Source: Mesorhabditis belari (Eukaryota; Nematoda; Chromadorea; Rhabditida; Rhabditidae). From it: a stretch of 64,000 bases of DNA. The stretch spans positions 974,501 to 1,038,500 of the forward strand of contig CAUEEP010000731.1 in the NCBI GenBank assembly GCA_958450365.1, written 5' to 3'. The stretch's first letter is position 1. Every line of letters starts with the position of its first letter. The translations under genes and the position numbers were made by a program. Below are positions 39,201-46,111 of this stretch, piece after piece. The notes under the pieces were generated by a model. The model was not told where the DNA came from. It worked only from the letters and a program-made list of their open reading frames with translations, and searched no databases.

Positions 39201-42200
39201 GACTTGGGTTTTATAAAAATTCCATTTGCAGAACCTGGGTGAAAGGCGCGATGGGCGTCTCTTGCTTGCTCGGTGTCACGTGGACTTTCGGGTTGTTGTG
39301 GGTGGACGACGGGAAGAGTATCGTCGCCGCATACACATTCACCATTTTCAACTCTCTACAAGGATTGTTCATCTTTCTTTTCCATGTCGCTTTTTCGGAA
39401 AAGGTTTGTTGTTTCAAAGTCTCAAGGTTTGGCTGTTAGTTGTGCTGGAAAAGTGTTAGTTGTGCAAAGTCAAAGATTTTAATTCAAAGTTTCAAAATTT
39501 CAAAGATGTTATTGAGTTTGTAGAGGACAATGCAATGTTTTGTTTTATAAAATTCCGGGCTTTAGCACCCGAGAGAAGTTTTTAAACTTCTAAACCATTA
39601 CTCGAACAAGTAAAAATAAATCTTTCAACTATTAGTTTCTCATTGAAAAATTGAATCTTGTTTAGTACTCTACGCAAAAATCGTTTCCGAAATCACTTTA
39701 ATATCGGAATTCCAAGAAAATAAAGAGCTAGTAGAAAAAAAAAAAATCGGATGTTTCAACTTAAGCAACCTGGTAGGGTCATTGGAAACATAATTCACAG
39801 GTCGAATTTTCTAAAAATCTATTTTCAGATGAGGAGAGACGCTAGAAAATGGTTCTCCCGACGTGGTTGTGTTTCTTCGGAAAGCGATTCGAAGCGCGGA
39901 AACGAGCGCCAATCTCCGAATGGTAGCGCCAGCGGGACGGGTAGCGAATTCTTGGTGAGTCTTTCAAAATGGGGCACCTAAATTGAACTTTTTTCTTTAT
40001 AATAAGGCTTCATTAACTTGATGAGATTGTAATTAATAACCTAAAACAAAAGAAAATCTTGTTGAACAAGTAGGAAATTTAAAAACAAAGAGAATTGATG
40101 TTTTGTTTTTAAAAAAACTGGTTTATATTGAGCTTTTCTGTCGGTTTTTGATGAAAAATTGATGAAAAATTAGTTCTACAATTAGAATTACAATCAAACA
40201 TTCTAGAAATTGCTTAAATTTCATTTCTCTAGACTTTTAACTTGTTTTAGTGTACTTTTGAGCTCAAAGTACACAATTAAATTCTTGTACAATATTCCTG
40301 TGGTGTAGCGTGGTGTTGGTGGTGGGGCTGCAGCTATTTCCTTATTGCCAAACGGTCGCCAGCCGAGAACTGGGAAAAAGGGAAGAGGAATCGAAGAGCC
40401 ACAACAACAACAACGCGGTTTGGAGGAGATGCCCTTTGCGGTTCGATCACCCCGAGATTTTCCCTGGAATGGCTTGTCTTTTCTATCAGACTTCTGCTAA
40501 ACCATTATCAGATCAGATACTAACCAAATTTCAACTTCTTCAACGTTTCCTCAGCTTCTCGAATCTGTCACAAAGCTCAGCTTTATCCTTAATTGTCTTT
40601 GCCGTGATTACTCAACAAACCGTACCTTGAAATGCTCGTTAATCAATGTTAGAATCAAAAAAATAAGTAGATTAAAGTTTTATAGATAAAATTTGACAAT
40701 TTTATTAAAGAATTTACGTTTAGGTAAGGTTCCCATTAGGCAGCTGATTTATTTTAAAAATCTAGTTTCAAAGTATCATCTATATTGAATAAAGCTTGTG
40801 GATCAGTTCATTGGCGATTAGACAGATTATGTCGAAATTTTGTTTATCATTGACTTGAGCAGGGTTCTTTTTTTTGGTTTAATCTCCTGAAATTAGGACC
40901 AAAATAACTTCAATTCTTTCAAAATAGTTTAATCTTTTCTATCTCTTGCTCAAAAAAAGCATGTTTCAATTCAATTGATAATAACTCAAGATTCCCGAGT
41001 TTAACCAAGCCAAAACAAATCGGAATACGGAATTCGAAACCTCGAGATCTCATTTAATCCGTTTTCTAAAAGGAAAGCGCTTCAGTTTTTAGACACTTTA
41101 GTTTTAAGGCTTTAGTAAAGCTTCTTTTAAGCTTCACGATGCCTTTAAACAGCTTTTGAATTCCGTAGGCTGAATACCTATTATAACCTTATAATAATCA
41201 TTTTCTAGTACCCCTCCACGGCGGGCGAGGTGATTAAATACGGGCTGAATGGGCGCGCGGTGATTCTAGAGAGTGACGGGCGCGCTTTCCCGCCCAATCC
41301 CTACCAACCCCAAGCCATCTATGGCGCCGATGTGCACGGCCATCCCGTCTACCAATATCAACATTTACCGCCCAACCATCCCCGCCTTGTGCACCATCAA
41401 CAACAACATCCGTATCACACGCAAATACATGGTGAGTGCACTTTGTGTCTTACAAATCTCAGAAAAACCCTTTCTGGCACACTATAAAATACTTTTCAGC
41501 GCCAATCTACGAGTATGATACAATTTCCTATGGAGACATGTTGCCGAATGGGCAAATTTTTCGCTCACCACCGCCTTTTGTCTCGAGAACTTTGCAAAGG
41601 AGCCCATATCAACAGGTTTATTCATTGAAAATTGTTGTTAAATCAAACTCTTTACAATTCTACAATTACAGGACTCCCACCGAGGTTCTCCACAAGATTT
41701 TCGACTGGGTTACCCTGGGTATCCTGGCCCAACAGCTCCAGATCTCCACCAACCGCATTTTCATCGACCACCACCCGAATTCAGGTACATTTAAGAGCTC
41801 ATTGCGTTTAAAACTCAACTAAAAAAAATTGTTAGGTCATCTGAAAATTGTTACGTCACAAATTTTGTTTTCATCTCAAATATTTTGAAACATGAAAATT
41901 TTCAACTGCAGAATTTAAGCAAAATTTTGCTAAAAACAAGAAATAAAGCATGTTTTGGTAGAAATTGGAAAATGAATTGAGAATTGCATTGATTCAAAAC
42001 TCATTCCCCATTTTCAGCCCTCCACCGCCACCCGCAGAAGTGCCGAGAAATTTGGCAGCCGCAGCGCAACAGCACCTCATCGGAACCACTTCAGCCGGTG
42101 TGACTAACTCTAGATTTATCTATGACTTTAAAAAATCAGCATGAAGAATAAGAAAGATCAAGATTTAAAGCACAACTAATATCATTGTATTTCAGGCGTT

Positions 42201-43825
42201 GTCGCCATGAATCGACGTCCCCCGTCGAGCAAAGCCAGCGACGATTCCGCCTACTCGGAGCACCCATTTCCGAGGTAAGAATTTTAAATGTTAAAATTAA
42301 ATATTTTCAAAATCACCAAGGTAAATCAAAATAAATGAATGATAATCAATTGGTGCACTTAACGCTTTTAAAAAAATCGCCACTAAATGAAGAAAACGCT
42401 CTTTCTGACCACTGAAATCGAAACTTGTTTAAAGATTGCTCACTTCTGGCACCAGTCTCAGGCTCAATGCAGTCAAAAATGCTTTACAAGAATCAATGAG
42501 AAACAAAATAATGTTAGTAGAGCTCTAGGAGTAATCTCAAAACGAAAGAAATGGAGAATATGAAATGAATCAGAAAAATGTGAATGTTTCAAAAGCGATG
42601 GGCTGTGAATTGGAAAGTCGGATCCTAATATTGTCTTCCAGAAGCTTTTTTGTCTCATTACAGTATCCCAAGTTGTTGAATTTCTTTCAAATTCCTCAAT
42701 TGACGCTAAAGATATTCAGTCAGGCTGTTACTTTATTGGGATAGTGTAGTGAGAAGAGATTGGGGACTTTACTTAATCTTTAAAGAGTGAGTTTCAATCT
42801 ATGAGACTCGAGAGAGCCAATTTGTTCTATGCCAATTCAATCTATGAGACTTGCTAAAGAGTTTACCTGGGTCAATGTTTCTTTTTTCCCTCATGAAATT
42901 CTAGAGATTCGTCATCCTCATGCTCTGGAAACGAATTAGATCTGATCTCTGATCTCGGTCTCTGAGCTGCCTTCCAGATCAGAGAATTTTCAAGTTTTCA
43001 GGGCTGGCATTTGAGGATTTTTGTAGTATAGTACTCCAACACTGAAACGCTTTCAGGTCCAAATGGTAGATTGTACTTTTTAGCTCTGGAAACCGAAAAA
43101 AAAACAAACAATTAAACAAACCCGAGCCCTGTTTGCCTTAATTCCACGATTCGTCGTTCACTTCTGTTTCATGTAACGACACATGAGCTTTGGCACTAAA
43201 AAGACAAGTGAGTGGAAGATTTCAAGAAAACGCACCAATATAATCGGGTAAAAACAGGACGGACTTCAACGTGTGCAATTGTTTGTCCGTTGACAACACT
43301 TCCCTCTCGCGGGGATTCGCCGCAAAATTAGGAGAGATTGGATAGTTGAACGATTAAAGCAAACCTTTAGTTTAGCCGATCGCAAAGCTTCCTCATGAAT
43401 CCTTTTTTATGGCATTTTCCTTCTCTGTTTAATTCTAGAGATGAAATCTTGTCCTTAACAAAATTTTAAACAATTCAAAATGAAAACAGCTAGCTCAATC
43501 AATATCAATCACTTTCCATAGTTGAAAAATTGCCGTTTCAAAAAGAGCGCCGTCGACAATAGATTTTCGAAAGAAAATCGACTCGTTTAGTGTCATTTTT
43601 GTGTGTTTCAAGCTAATTGCTTAGACTCAAGACGCCAAAAAATGAATTCTCATGAACTTTGGAGAAAATCTGAACAAAATCTCCAATTCCAATTCCAGTT
43701 CTCGATACGATGACTCCGATGGCGGCCGCTCGTCCGTTTTAACCCACGAGGTCATCCCGAATGGCTCCACCGTTTTGCGCATCGATCTCTCCAAAAATCC
43801 GCCGATTTTCGCCCATGAAGTCTAG
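12130..43825 (+). CDS. lat-1: Latrophilin-like adhesion GPCR (LAT-1 ortholog), 28 coding exons
   Basis: Adhesion-class seven-transmembrane receptor at the plasma membrane. In C. elegans LAT-1 orients embryonic cell divisions and acts in reproduction and neurons. Exons: 12130-12229, 24028-24086, 24956-25077, 31192-31298 or 31777-31883, 32019-32112, 32395-32513, 32919-33072, 33423-33555, 33733-33806, 33887-34010, 34052-34169, 34390-34495, 34736-34832, 35174-35260, 35495-35602, 36206-36320, 36958-37049, 37264-37365, 37852-37973, 38406-38570, 39232-39403, 39829-39954, 41209-41431, 41500-41615, 41672-41784, 42018-42097, 42196-42274, 43699-43825. All junctions keep phase with GT-AG ends, giving 1077 residues; as recalled, C. 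elegans LAT-1 has about 1014. Identity rests on collinear similarity to LAT-1 from lectin domain to tail. The start is the first ATG in frame with a signal peptide; an in-frame ATG at 12145 is possible. Exon 6's donor (GTGGGG) is weak but is the only one keeping phase. Confidence 0.96.
18255..18371. mobile_element. Foldback element H in lat-1 intron 1
   Basis: The arms CCAATGTCTTTAACCGTTAA and AATAGCTGG, TCATAAAAATGAGTAAA are inverted after a short loop (about 10 nt) as TTTACTCATTTTTATGA, CCAGCTAT and TTAACGGTTAAAGACATTGG. Very few mismatches. Confidence 0.8.
21729..21800. repeat. Tandem repeat, about 28-bp unit
   Basis: GATATATCTAATAGATATTG/A plus TACAAAA repeated twice with a shortened third copy. 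The unit contains a palindrome (ATATCTAATAGATAT). Confidence 0.8.
24028..25077 (+). CDS. lat-1: lat-1 exons 2-3: N-terminal half of the RBL lectin domain
   Basis: Exon 2 (24028-24086) and exon 3 (24956-25077) encode residues 34-93. They start HTRPICEDREAELVCPLGT and continue through ISVTLANYGRFSMQEC to DCANPATKEILEKL. These match the start of the galactose-binding lectin (SUEL/RBL) fold of latrophilins: CxxxxxELxC, then a strand with ANYGR, then the cysteine-bearing loop and the ILEKxC helix. The final cysteine (the first residue encoded after exon 3) comes from whichever exon 4 is chosen. The junctions are phase 0 (2/3) and phase 2 (3/4). Confidence 0.95.
24170..24241. other. GC-rich island open on both strands in lat-1 intron 2
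   Basis: A 70-bp GC-rich block lies 84 bp after exon 2 in AT-rich intron. The minus strand reads an acidic tail, RASSSAEEDVSSDEE then stop (24237 down to 24170), after a poor acceptor (CATTAAG). The plus strand reads SSSDETSSSAELLALVSSP then stop. Acidic SSDEE-type ends are common in real proteins, so this could be the last exon of a nested minus-strand gene, but I found no upstream exons for it. It could also be a compositional island. Confidence 0.3.
24660..24925. mobile_element. MITE family E, copy 1 (TTAA-flanked, in lat-1 intron 2)
   Basis: About 260 bp and alignable along its whole length to 29752-30025. Left end CACATTCGCGACC is an inverted match to right end CGTCGTGAATGTG, which is followed by TTAA. 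The internal sequence shares long blocks with copy 2 (for example CTGATAATTTGGTG and ATTAGTACGG). TTAA next to the terminal repeat suggests the piggyBac-type mechanism. It lies between exons 2 and 3, ending about 30 bp before exon 3. Confidence 0.75.
25220..25430. mobile_element. Hairpin MITE family A, copy 3
   Basis: Well-preserved copy in lat-1 intron 3. The termini are inverted: CTAATCCGTTTTCTAAAAGG on the left and CCTTTTAGAAAACGAATTAG on the right. The inner arms carry CTACCGTAATC and GATTATGGTAG. This copy defines the family ends better than most. Confidence 0.85.
26168..26325. mobile_element. Hairpin MITE family C, copy 2
   Basis: Copy with both arms: GTGTACTTTGGGCCCAAAAA on the left and GTGAGCACAAAGTACAG on the right, with inner CGCACTCAGTTCTTCCATTT and AAATGGAAGAATTGAGTGCA. 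Lies in lat-1 intron 3. Confidence 0.8.
27085..27250. mobile_element. Hairpin MITE family A, copy 4
   Basis: Inverted arms around GATCAGCTCAATTTTGGTAT and ATACCAAAATTGGGCTGATC, with GGATTACCGTAG near the right end. The left outer arm is shortened. Lies in lat-1 intron 3. Confidence 0.8.
29752..30025. mobile_element. MITE family E, copy 2 (in lat-1 intron 3)
   Basis: Left end is TTAA then CACATTCGCGACGACGA. Right end is ACGTGAATGTGTTAG. The body is collinear with copy 1. It has a small internal duplication (GTGAGACGTGAGACGTACGT) near the right end. Confidence 0.75.
30331..30420 (+). ncRNA. tRNA-derived element with intact A and B boxes (tRNA pseudogene or SINE head)
   Basis: TGGCTCAGTGG (30338-30348) matches the Pol III A box and GGTTCGACTCC (30382-30392) matches the B box consensus exactly. 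The spacing is right for a tRNA. A T4 run near 30416 could terminate. The acceptor arms (GCTCGTC versus AAGAGGC) do not pair and no clean anticodon stem forms, so it is not a functional tRNA as it stands. Pol III transcription remains possible. Confidence 0.45.
30905..31040. mobile_element. Hairpin MITE family D in lat-1 intron 3
   Basis: The left arm CTACACTATCCCAGAATAAA is inverted in TTTATTCCGGGATACTGTAG; inner arms include TGAATACCTTG and the pair TGAAAGATATTCAGTCAAGG. Related copies: 15455-15515 (one arm), 31625-31740 (between exons 4a and 4b) and 42640-42775 (both arms). Confidence 0.75.
31192..31298 (+). CDS. lat-1: lat-1 exon 4a: alternative second half of RBL domain
   Basis: Encodes LCSGKKTCIFKVDKYLF, then NDPCPGTSKYLEASYTCEE. 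This completes the lectin domain with the pattern CxGxxxCxFxV, DPCPGTxKYLExxYxC seen in latrophilin RBL domains. Length is 107 nt, entered in phase 2 and left in phase 1, with acceptor TCTTTCAG and donor GTGAGG. It has the same length and phases as exon 4b, 478 bp downstream. Including both would shift the frame and reach a stop about 10 codons into 4b, so the two must be used alternatively. This copy looks closer to the canonical lectin domain (F at the CxF position, D before PCPG). Confidence 0.92.
31777..31883 (+). CDS. lat-1: lat-1 exon 4b: alternative second half of RBL domain
   Basis: Encodes LCNGVRLCEVEVNNEKF, then GDTCPGTSKYLEVNWDCLP. It is homologous to exon 4a over its whole length: same 107 nt, same entry and exit phases, cysteines aligned, and identical CPGTSKYLE. 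Acceptor TCTTTCAG, donor GTTTGT. It differs in the region between the second and third cysteines (CEVEVNNEKFGDTC versus CIFKVDKYLFNDPC), on the lectin surface, so the choice of exon should alter binding. NWDC replaces SYTC. Use of one or the other is inferred from structure, not observed. Confidence 0.9.
32019..32112 (+). CDS. lat-1: lat-1 exon 5: Thr-rich linker
   Basis: Encodes residues 130-160: a run of eight threonines, TPSTTT, then an acidic stretch with VDSGEKSDEIGK. It joins the lectin and hormone-receptor domains. C. elegans LAT-1 has a similar poly-Thr and acidic linker, expected to be extended and O-glycosylated. It starts in phase 1 and so accepts either exon 4a or 4b. Confidence 0.92.
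32395..33072 (+). CDS. lat-1: lat-1 exons 6-7: HormR domain
   Basis: Exons 32395-32513 and 32919-33072 encode residues 161-251. Visible landmarks are KKKCLSTRKEGFDWPTT, HHTKCTDERHGEMEWNC, EKTGEWAARGPNTNGCW and a following helix-rich stretch. The pattern C...G..WP.T..G....C......W.C...G.W....N...C is the hormone-receptor (HormR/HRM) domain of adhesion GPCRs. The exon 6 to 7 junction uses GTGGGG as donor: the nearer GTAATT at 32519 would break the frame against the only usable acceptor at 32918. Confidence 0.92.
33423..35260 (+). CDS. lat-1: lat-1 exons 8-14: GAIN domain
   Basis: Seven exons encode residues 252-498, the GPCR autoproteolysis-inducing domain. Landmarks: SKRPMAGGDLRKIVNLLESA at the start, IWQWSSGEEKRDYGSR, a helix with MDTVEQLTISAGLG, the strand KENYFVVPSMAMWDSNRVDT, YYSQWESLGDF and RKIVSRIIGASILADGK. 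These run collinear with the C. elegans domain (RRPMVGGDL, YILFPSAALW, VVSRIVGASL). The last exon reaches the ECVFW strand of the GPS. A family A MITE lies in intron 8, a family C copy in intron 11 and a family B MITE in intron 12. Confidence 0.95.
33572..33700. mobile_element. Partial family A MITE in lat-1 intron 8
   Basis: The left arm (ACCACCGTAATCTG) and core (CCAATTTTGGTATGATTGG, then GATATCAAAATTGAGCTCAT) are present, but the right outer arm is missing. Other partial copies are at about 41043-41085 (outer end only), 48303-48400 (internal deletion leaving both CTACCGTAATCC ends) and 51858-51993. Confidence 0.7.
34286..34333. repeat. 16-bp tandem repeat in lat-1 intron 11
   Basis: Three copies of TACAGATTGAAGCGGT, starting at the right end of a family C MITE. 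Confidence 0.85.
34518..34700. mobile_element. Hairpin MITE family B in lat-1 intron 12
   Basis: The left arm CCCTTTCTACCGTAATCTTG is inverted as CAAGATTACGGTAGAAAGGG on the right. Inner arms TATCCAATCTATCCACTTTT and AAAAGTGAATAGATTG also pair. Further, mostly partial, copies are at about 2435-2560, 17306-17365, 26495-26580 and 50272-50360. It shares only the short word ACCGTAATC with family A. Confidence 0.8.
35495..35602 (+). CDS. lat-1: lat-1 exon 15: GPS cleavage motif and tethered agonist
   Basis: Encodes WDNTGCRLNSHNESLTVCLC, then DHLTHFAVLMD. This is the GPCR proteolysis site: two paired cysteines (C-x-C) followed by HL|T. The catalytic triad H-L-T is intact, so self-cleavage between Leu521 and Thr522 is expected, leaving a tethered agonist beginning THFAVLMD. 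All residues usually needed are present. Confidence 0.96.
35893..35970. repeat. Tandem-like repeat in lat-1 intron 15
   Basis: Three copies of TAATGGCTGCACTGAT, two of them followed by CAG, separated by AATGTTAA-type spacers. Confidence 0.8.
36206..39403 (+). CDS. lat-1: lat-1 exons 16-21: seven-transmembrane domain
   Basis: Six exons encode residues 535-790. TM1 FITYAGCTVSIFCLLF; TM2 GDRVFIHKNLCLSLVLAEMV; TM3 LECSIIAGVLMYLFLAALTW with MLLEGFQLYHML after it; TM4 IRLFVVGYGLPLFSVIGACF; extracellular loop GFGTQKHCWL with the conserved disulfide cysteine; TM5 LFTLWFIVPAGIILCANTGF; TM6 WVKGAMGVSCLLGVTWTFGL; TM7 AYTFTIFNSLQGLFIFLFHV. Class B2 features such as WMLLEG, HCWL, GVTWxFGL and NSLQGxFIFxFH are present. 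Exon boundaries: 36206-36320, 36958-37049, 37264-37365, 37852-37973, 38406-38570, 39232-39403. Confidence 0.97.
39829..43825 (+). CDS. lat-1: lat-1 exons 22-28: cytoplasmic tail
   Basis: Seven exons encode residues 791-1077, mostly disordered. Landmarks shared with C. elegans LAT-1: MRRDARKWFSRRGC directly after TM7, SGTGSEFL, a His/Gln/Pro-rich stretch (exon 23), YDTISYGDMLPNG, HRPPPEFS then PPPPP, NRRPPSSKASDDSAYSE, and the end STVLRIDLSKN. The protein ends in AHEV, which is not a strong class I PDZ ligand. Stop TAG at 43823-43825. The proline-rich and SSKxSDDSAYS blocks are the most conserved and likely bind partners; that is inference. Confidence 0.95.
40309..40500 (+). CDS. lat-1: Candidate alternative last exon of lat-1 (shortened tail)
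   Basis: After an acceptor-like GTGGTGTAG, an open block of 63 codons and TAA continues in phase 0 from exon 22. It reads RGVGGGAAAISLLPNGRQPR, TGKKGRGIEEPQQQQRGLEE, then MPFAVRSPRDFPWNGLSFL. The block is GC-rich and exon-like in an otherwise AT-rich intron. No good in-frame donor is visible, so it would serve as a terminal exon; an AATAAA follows at 40788-40793. The product would have 895 residues and lack the conserved proline-rich tail. The acceptor lacks the usual T-rich tract, which lowers confidence. Confidence 0.45.
   Translation, partial: RGVGGGAAAISLLPNGRQPRTGKKGRGIEEPQQQQRGLEEMPFAVRSPRDFPWNGLSFLSDFC
43258..43345 (+). CDS. lat-1: Possible second alternative last exon of lat-1
   Basis: Within intron 27 an AAAACAG acceptor is followed by a small GC-richer open block. 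It continues exon 27 in the right phase (phase 2), reads RTDFNVCNCLSVDNTSLSRG and FAAKLGEIG, then TAG. It would replace exon 28 with 29 residues including two cysteines (CNC), a potential palmitoylation site. The acceptor is weak and the block short, so chance is not excluded. Confidence 0.3.
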
Positions 43826-46050
43826 CACTCAAAATTTCAGTATTAACATTAGCAAAACATGGGTTTTCTCTTTTTTGAAACATCATTTATCTTGCAGTTA
43901 AATTCCCATTCAATTAAGCCATCAAAACCCATTCAATTAAGGCTTAAAATTGAAACTTGAAATTCTCCAACAATTCAAAATCCCAATTTTTGAAAAATCA
44001 ACAAAATTTCAGTTTCAACTTTAAGAACTTCCCTGTAAATTTGCAAAAACGCAAATATTTTCTTGTAAATTCTTAACTTCTCGAAATTCAATTCTAATTT
44101 TTGATTTAAATTCTTGAAACTTCGCATTTTATTTTATTTTCTTTCATTTGGGTCACCTTAGCTTTCAAAAAGATTTAAAAAAAAAGATTTGACGCAATAT
44201 TTCTCTTGATATCAAAAGTTTTATCTCTTTTTTCTGTTTCTGCTGAATAGCTTACCCATGGGATTTCGTGTAGAAATTTGTAACTTTGCGAATTCAGAAA
44301 TCAAAAAGGGTTAAACAAGAACTCTAACTTGTGAAACCCAATTCTTTGAAACACTAATTTTTCAAGTTACAACTTTTTGCTTTTCTCGCTTTTATTAGAC
44401 TGTTTTCTAAAAGGAAATGATTCCAGACAAACTACCGTAATCCCGCCGTCAGTTTTCCTTTCGATCAGCCCAATTTTGGTATCATTCGATCAAGGAATCA
44501 TAAGGCTTAGTCAATGATACCAAAATTGGGCTGATCGAAAGGAAAACTGACGGCAACTGGCTGGTGGATTACGGTAGTTTCGTCTGGAATGGAAATGCCT
44601 TTTAGGAAATCAATTAGCTAGCTGAAACAAAACCAAATTTTCTTTTGCCATTTTGAGCTTTCTTCTTCAATTTTTCACTTGAATAGCCATTTTCTATAGC
44701 GAATACCGGTAAAATTTCCGTGTTTTTTTTCAATGGTTGTCACTTTCGTCGCCTCACCAGTGATACATTTTCGCAATTTATTCTTTTTTTTTATTGTTCA
44801 TTTATTAAATGTCTTGATTCTAGTCAGAAAATTGGATTATTGATTGAATTGATAAATTTTTATAAAATGAATGCGATTACAAGAAATTACTGATGCAAAA
44901 TAAACTTAAAAGATGAAAAAATTGAAACTAACTTTTACATAACAACGATTCAATTTAAAAAGGGAACAATTGGCAAAATACGGCTTAGTTAGGAAGTGTT
45001 ATATATAAAAATGCACTAGTTTCAAAGAAATTAGACTCAAATTTAATTCCTAGAGCTTATTGTAGTGACTTTTATTGACTTTTCGAAAAACAAAGCGACA
45101 GATGGATTAAAAAGGTCAAGACACTTAGAGGCGGTTAAAGTTGAAACACAAAGCTTTTTTTTCAACAATCAATCGAACAATTCAGTATTTACAGATAAGA
45201 TAAGCCTCAATTAAAGAGTTTGAAACATATTTAATATTAGAGTTACTTCTCAGAATCCACCGAGCACATTTTTTTTTTAAAACCACTGACGAATCGTCGA
45301 GCGCTGTCCAGAAAATAGTGATTCTCGTCAAATTCTGATATCAGCTTATTTCTTTCCTTTTCTTGAATCATCATTCCTGCGAAGTTCTTCTGGATATGTT
45401 GGTTGATCCGTTGAATAAACGAAGTGGGGATTGGCTCCAAAAATGGACAAAAGGAAAAAGATTGGGGAAGGGGAAAAGGAAAAAGCTGTGTCACAATGAC
45501 TAACAAGTTTCCAAGTGTGAATTTTGATGTGATTGTGAACTTTCAAACCACTTCAGAGATGCCCAATCACAGATACACAGTACATAAAAAATGGGTCACT
45601 TTTGACGAATTCGTCTATTTTTTGAATTTTTTTTTTGGAATTTTCTTAGTTTCAAATTAATGGTAGACTTTCTTAAAGTTTTAGAAATAGTTGTACGATT
45701 TAAAAAGAGACTTTTTCTAGACACAGAAGTCCCACCTGCTACAATTATTGTCGCAATTCTTCTATTGAAAGTGAAAGTTTCAAATTTGGCGATGATTTTC
45801 TCCGTGATTCTCCCGTTTTTCGCACTTTTCTCGAAATCAGGTGGGCAGATCATATTTTTCTGATATTTTTGCTAGGAAAATAGCAAAAATGTCGAAATCC
45901 CTATGCAAATGGCCTTGAGTTGTCGTATTTCTCGATGGTTTATCTCTTTCTTGTGACTTTGAAGAAGATTTTGTGGGCAGTTCACTTTCTCGTCCGCAAA
46001 AAACCAGAATTTGCATGGAAAAACTCTCGAAAAACTGAAGTAAACACCAC
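43826..46050. other. Intergenic region between lat-1 and the cysteine-module gene
   Basis: Holds the presumed lat-1 3' UTR, MITE family A copy 7 (44390-44622) and an AATAAA at 44899-44904, far from the stop. A minus-strand open frame at 45243-45415 (ending KKKMCSVDSEK, stop) has exon-like composition in its C-terminal 55 codons but no identifiable partner exons or family. I do not annotate it as a gene. About 15 GTTTCAA words of both orientations occur here. Confidence 0.4.
44390..44622. mobile_element. Hairpin MITE family A, copy 7 (full length)
   Basis: The most complete copy, about 230 bp. Left end TTAGACTGTTTTCTAAAAGG pairs with right end CCTTTTAGGAAATCAATTAG. Inner arms carry CTACCGTAATCC and GGATTACGGTAG, and the centre carries CCCAATTTTGG and CCAAAATTGGG. 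It lies about 570 bp downstream of the lat-1 stop codon and may be transcribed in the lat-1 3' UTR. Confidence 0.85.
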
Positions 46051-46111
46051 ATGATGTTTCAAAATTTGATTTCAATACTTTTTGGTCTAATTATTGCTTT
46101 GAGAATTTGTG
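46051..46111 (+). CDS. Cysteine-module gene exon 1: signal peptide
   Basis: Two consecutive ATGs (46051 and 46054) are followed by the hydrophobic core LISILFGLIIALRIC. The exon ends in phase 1 with donor GTAAGT. The start codon region itself reads ATGATGTTTCAAAA, one of the very few places where the GTTTCAA word overlaps coding sequence. A minor upstream exon cannot be excluded. Confidence 0.8.

Noticed and set aside
45243..45863. Minus-strand frame ending KKKMCSVDSEK and plus-strand hydrophobic frame at 45660-45863
   Set aside because: Each has some exon-like stretch, but no consistent splice partners, start or family, so neither is annotated as a gene.
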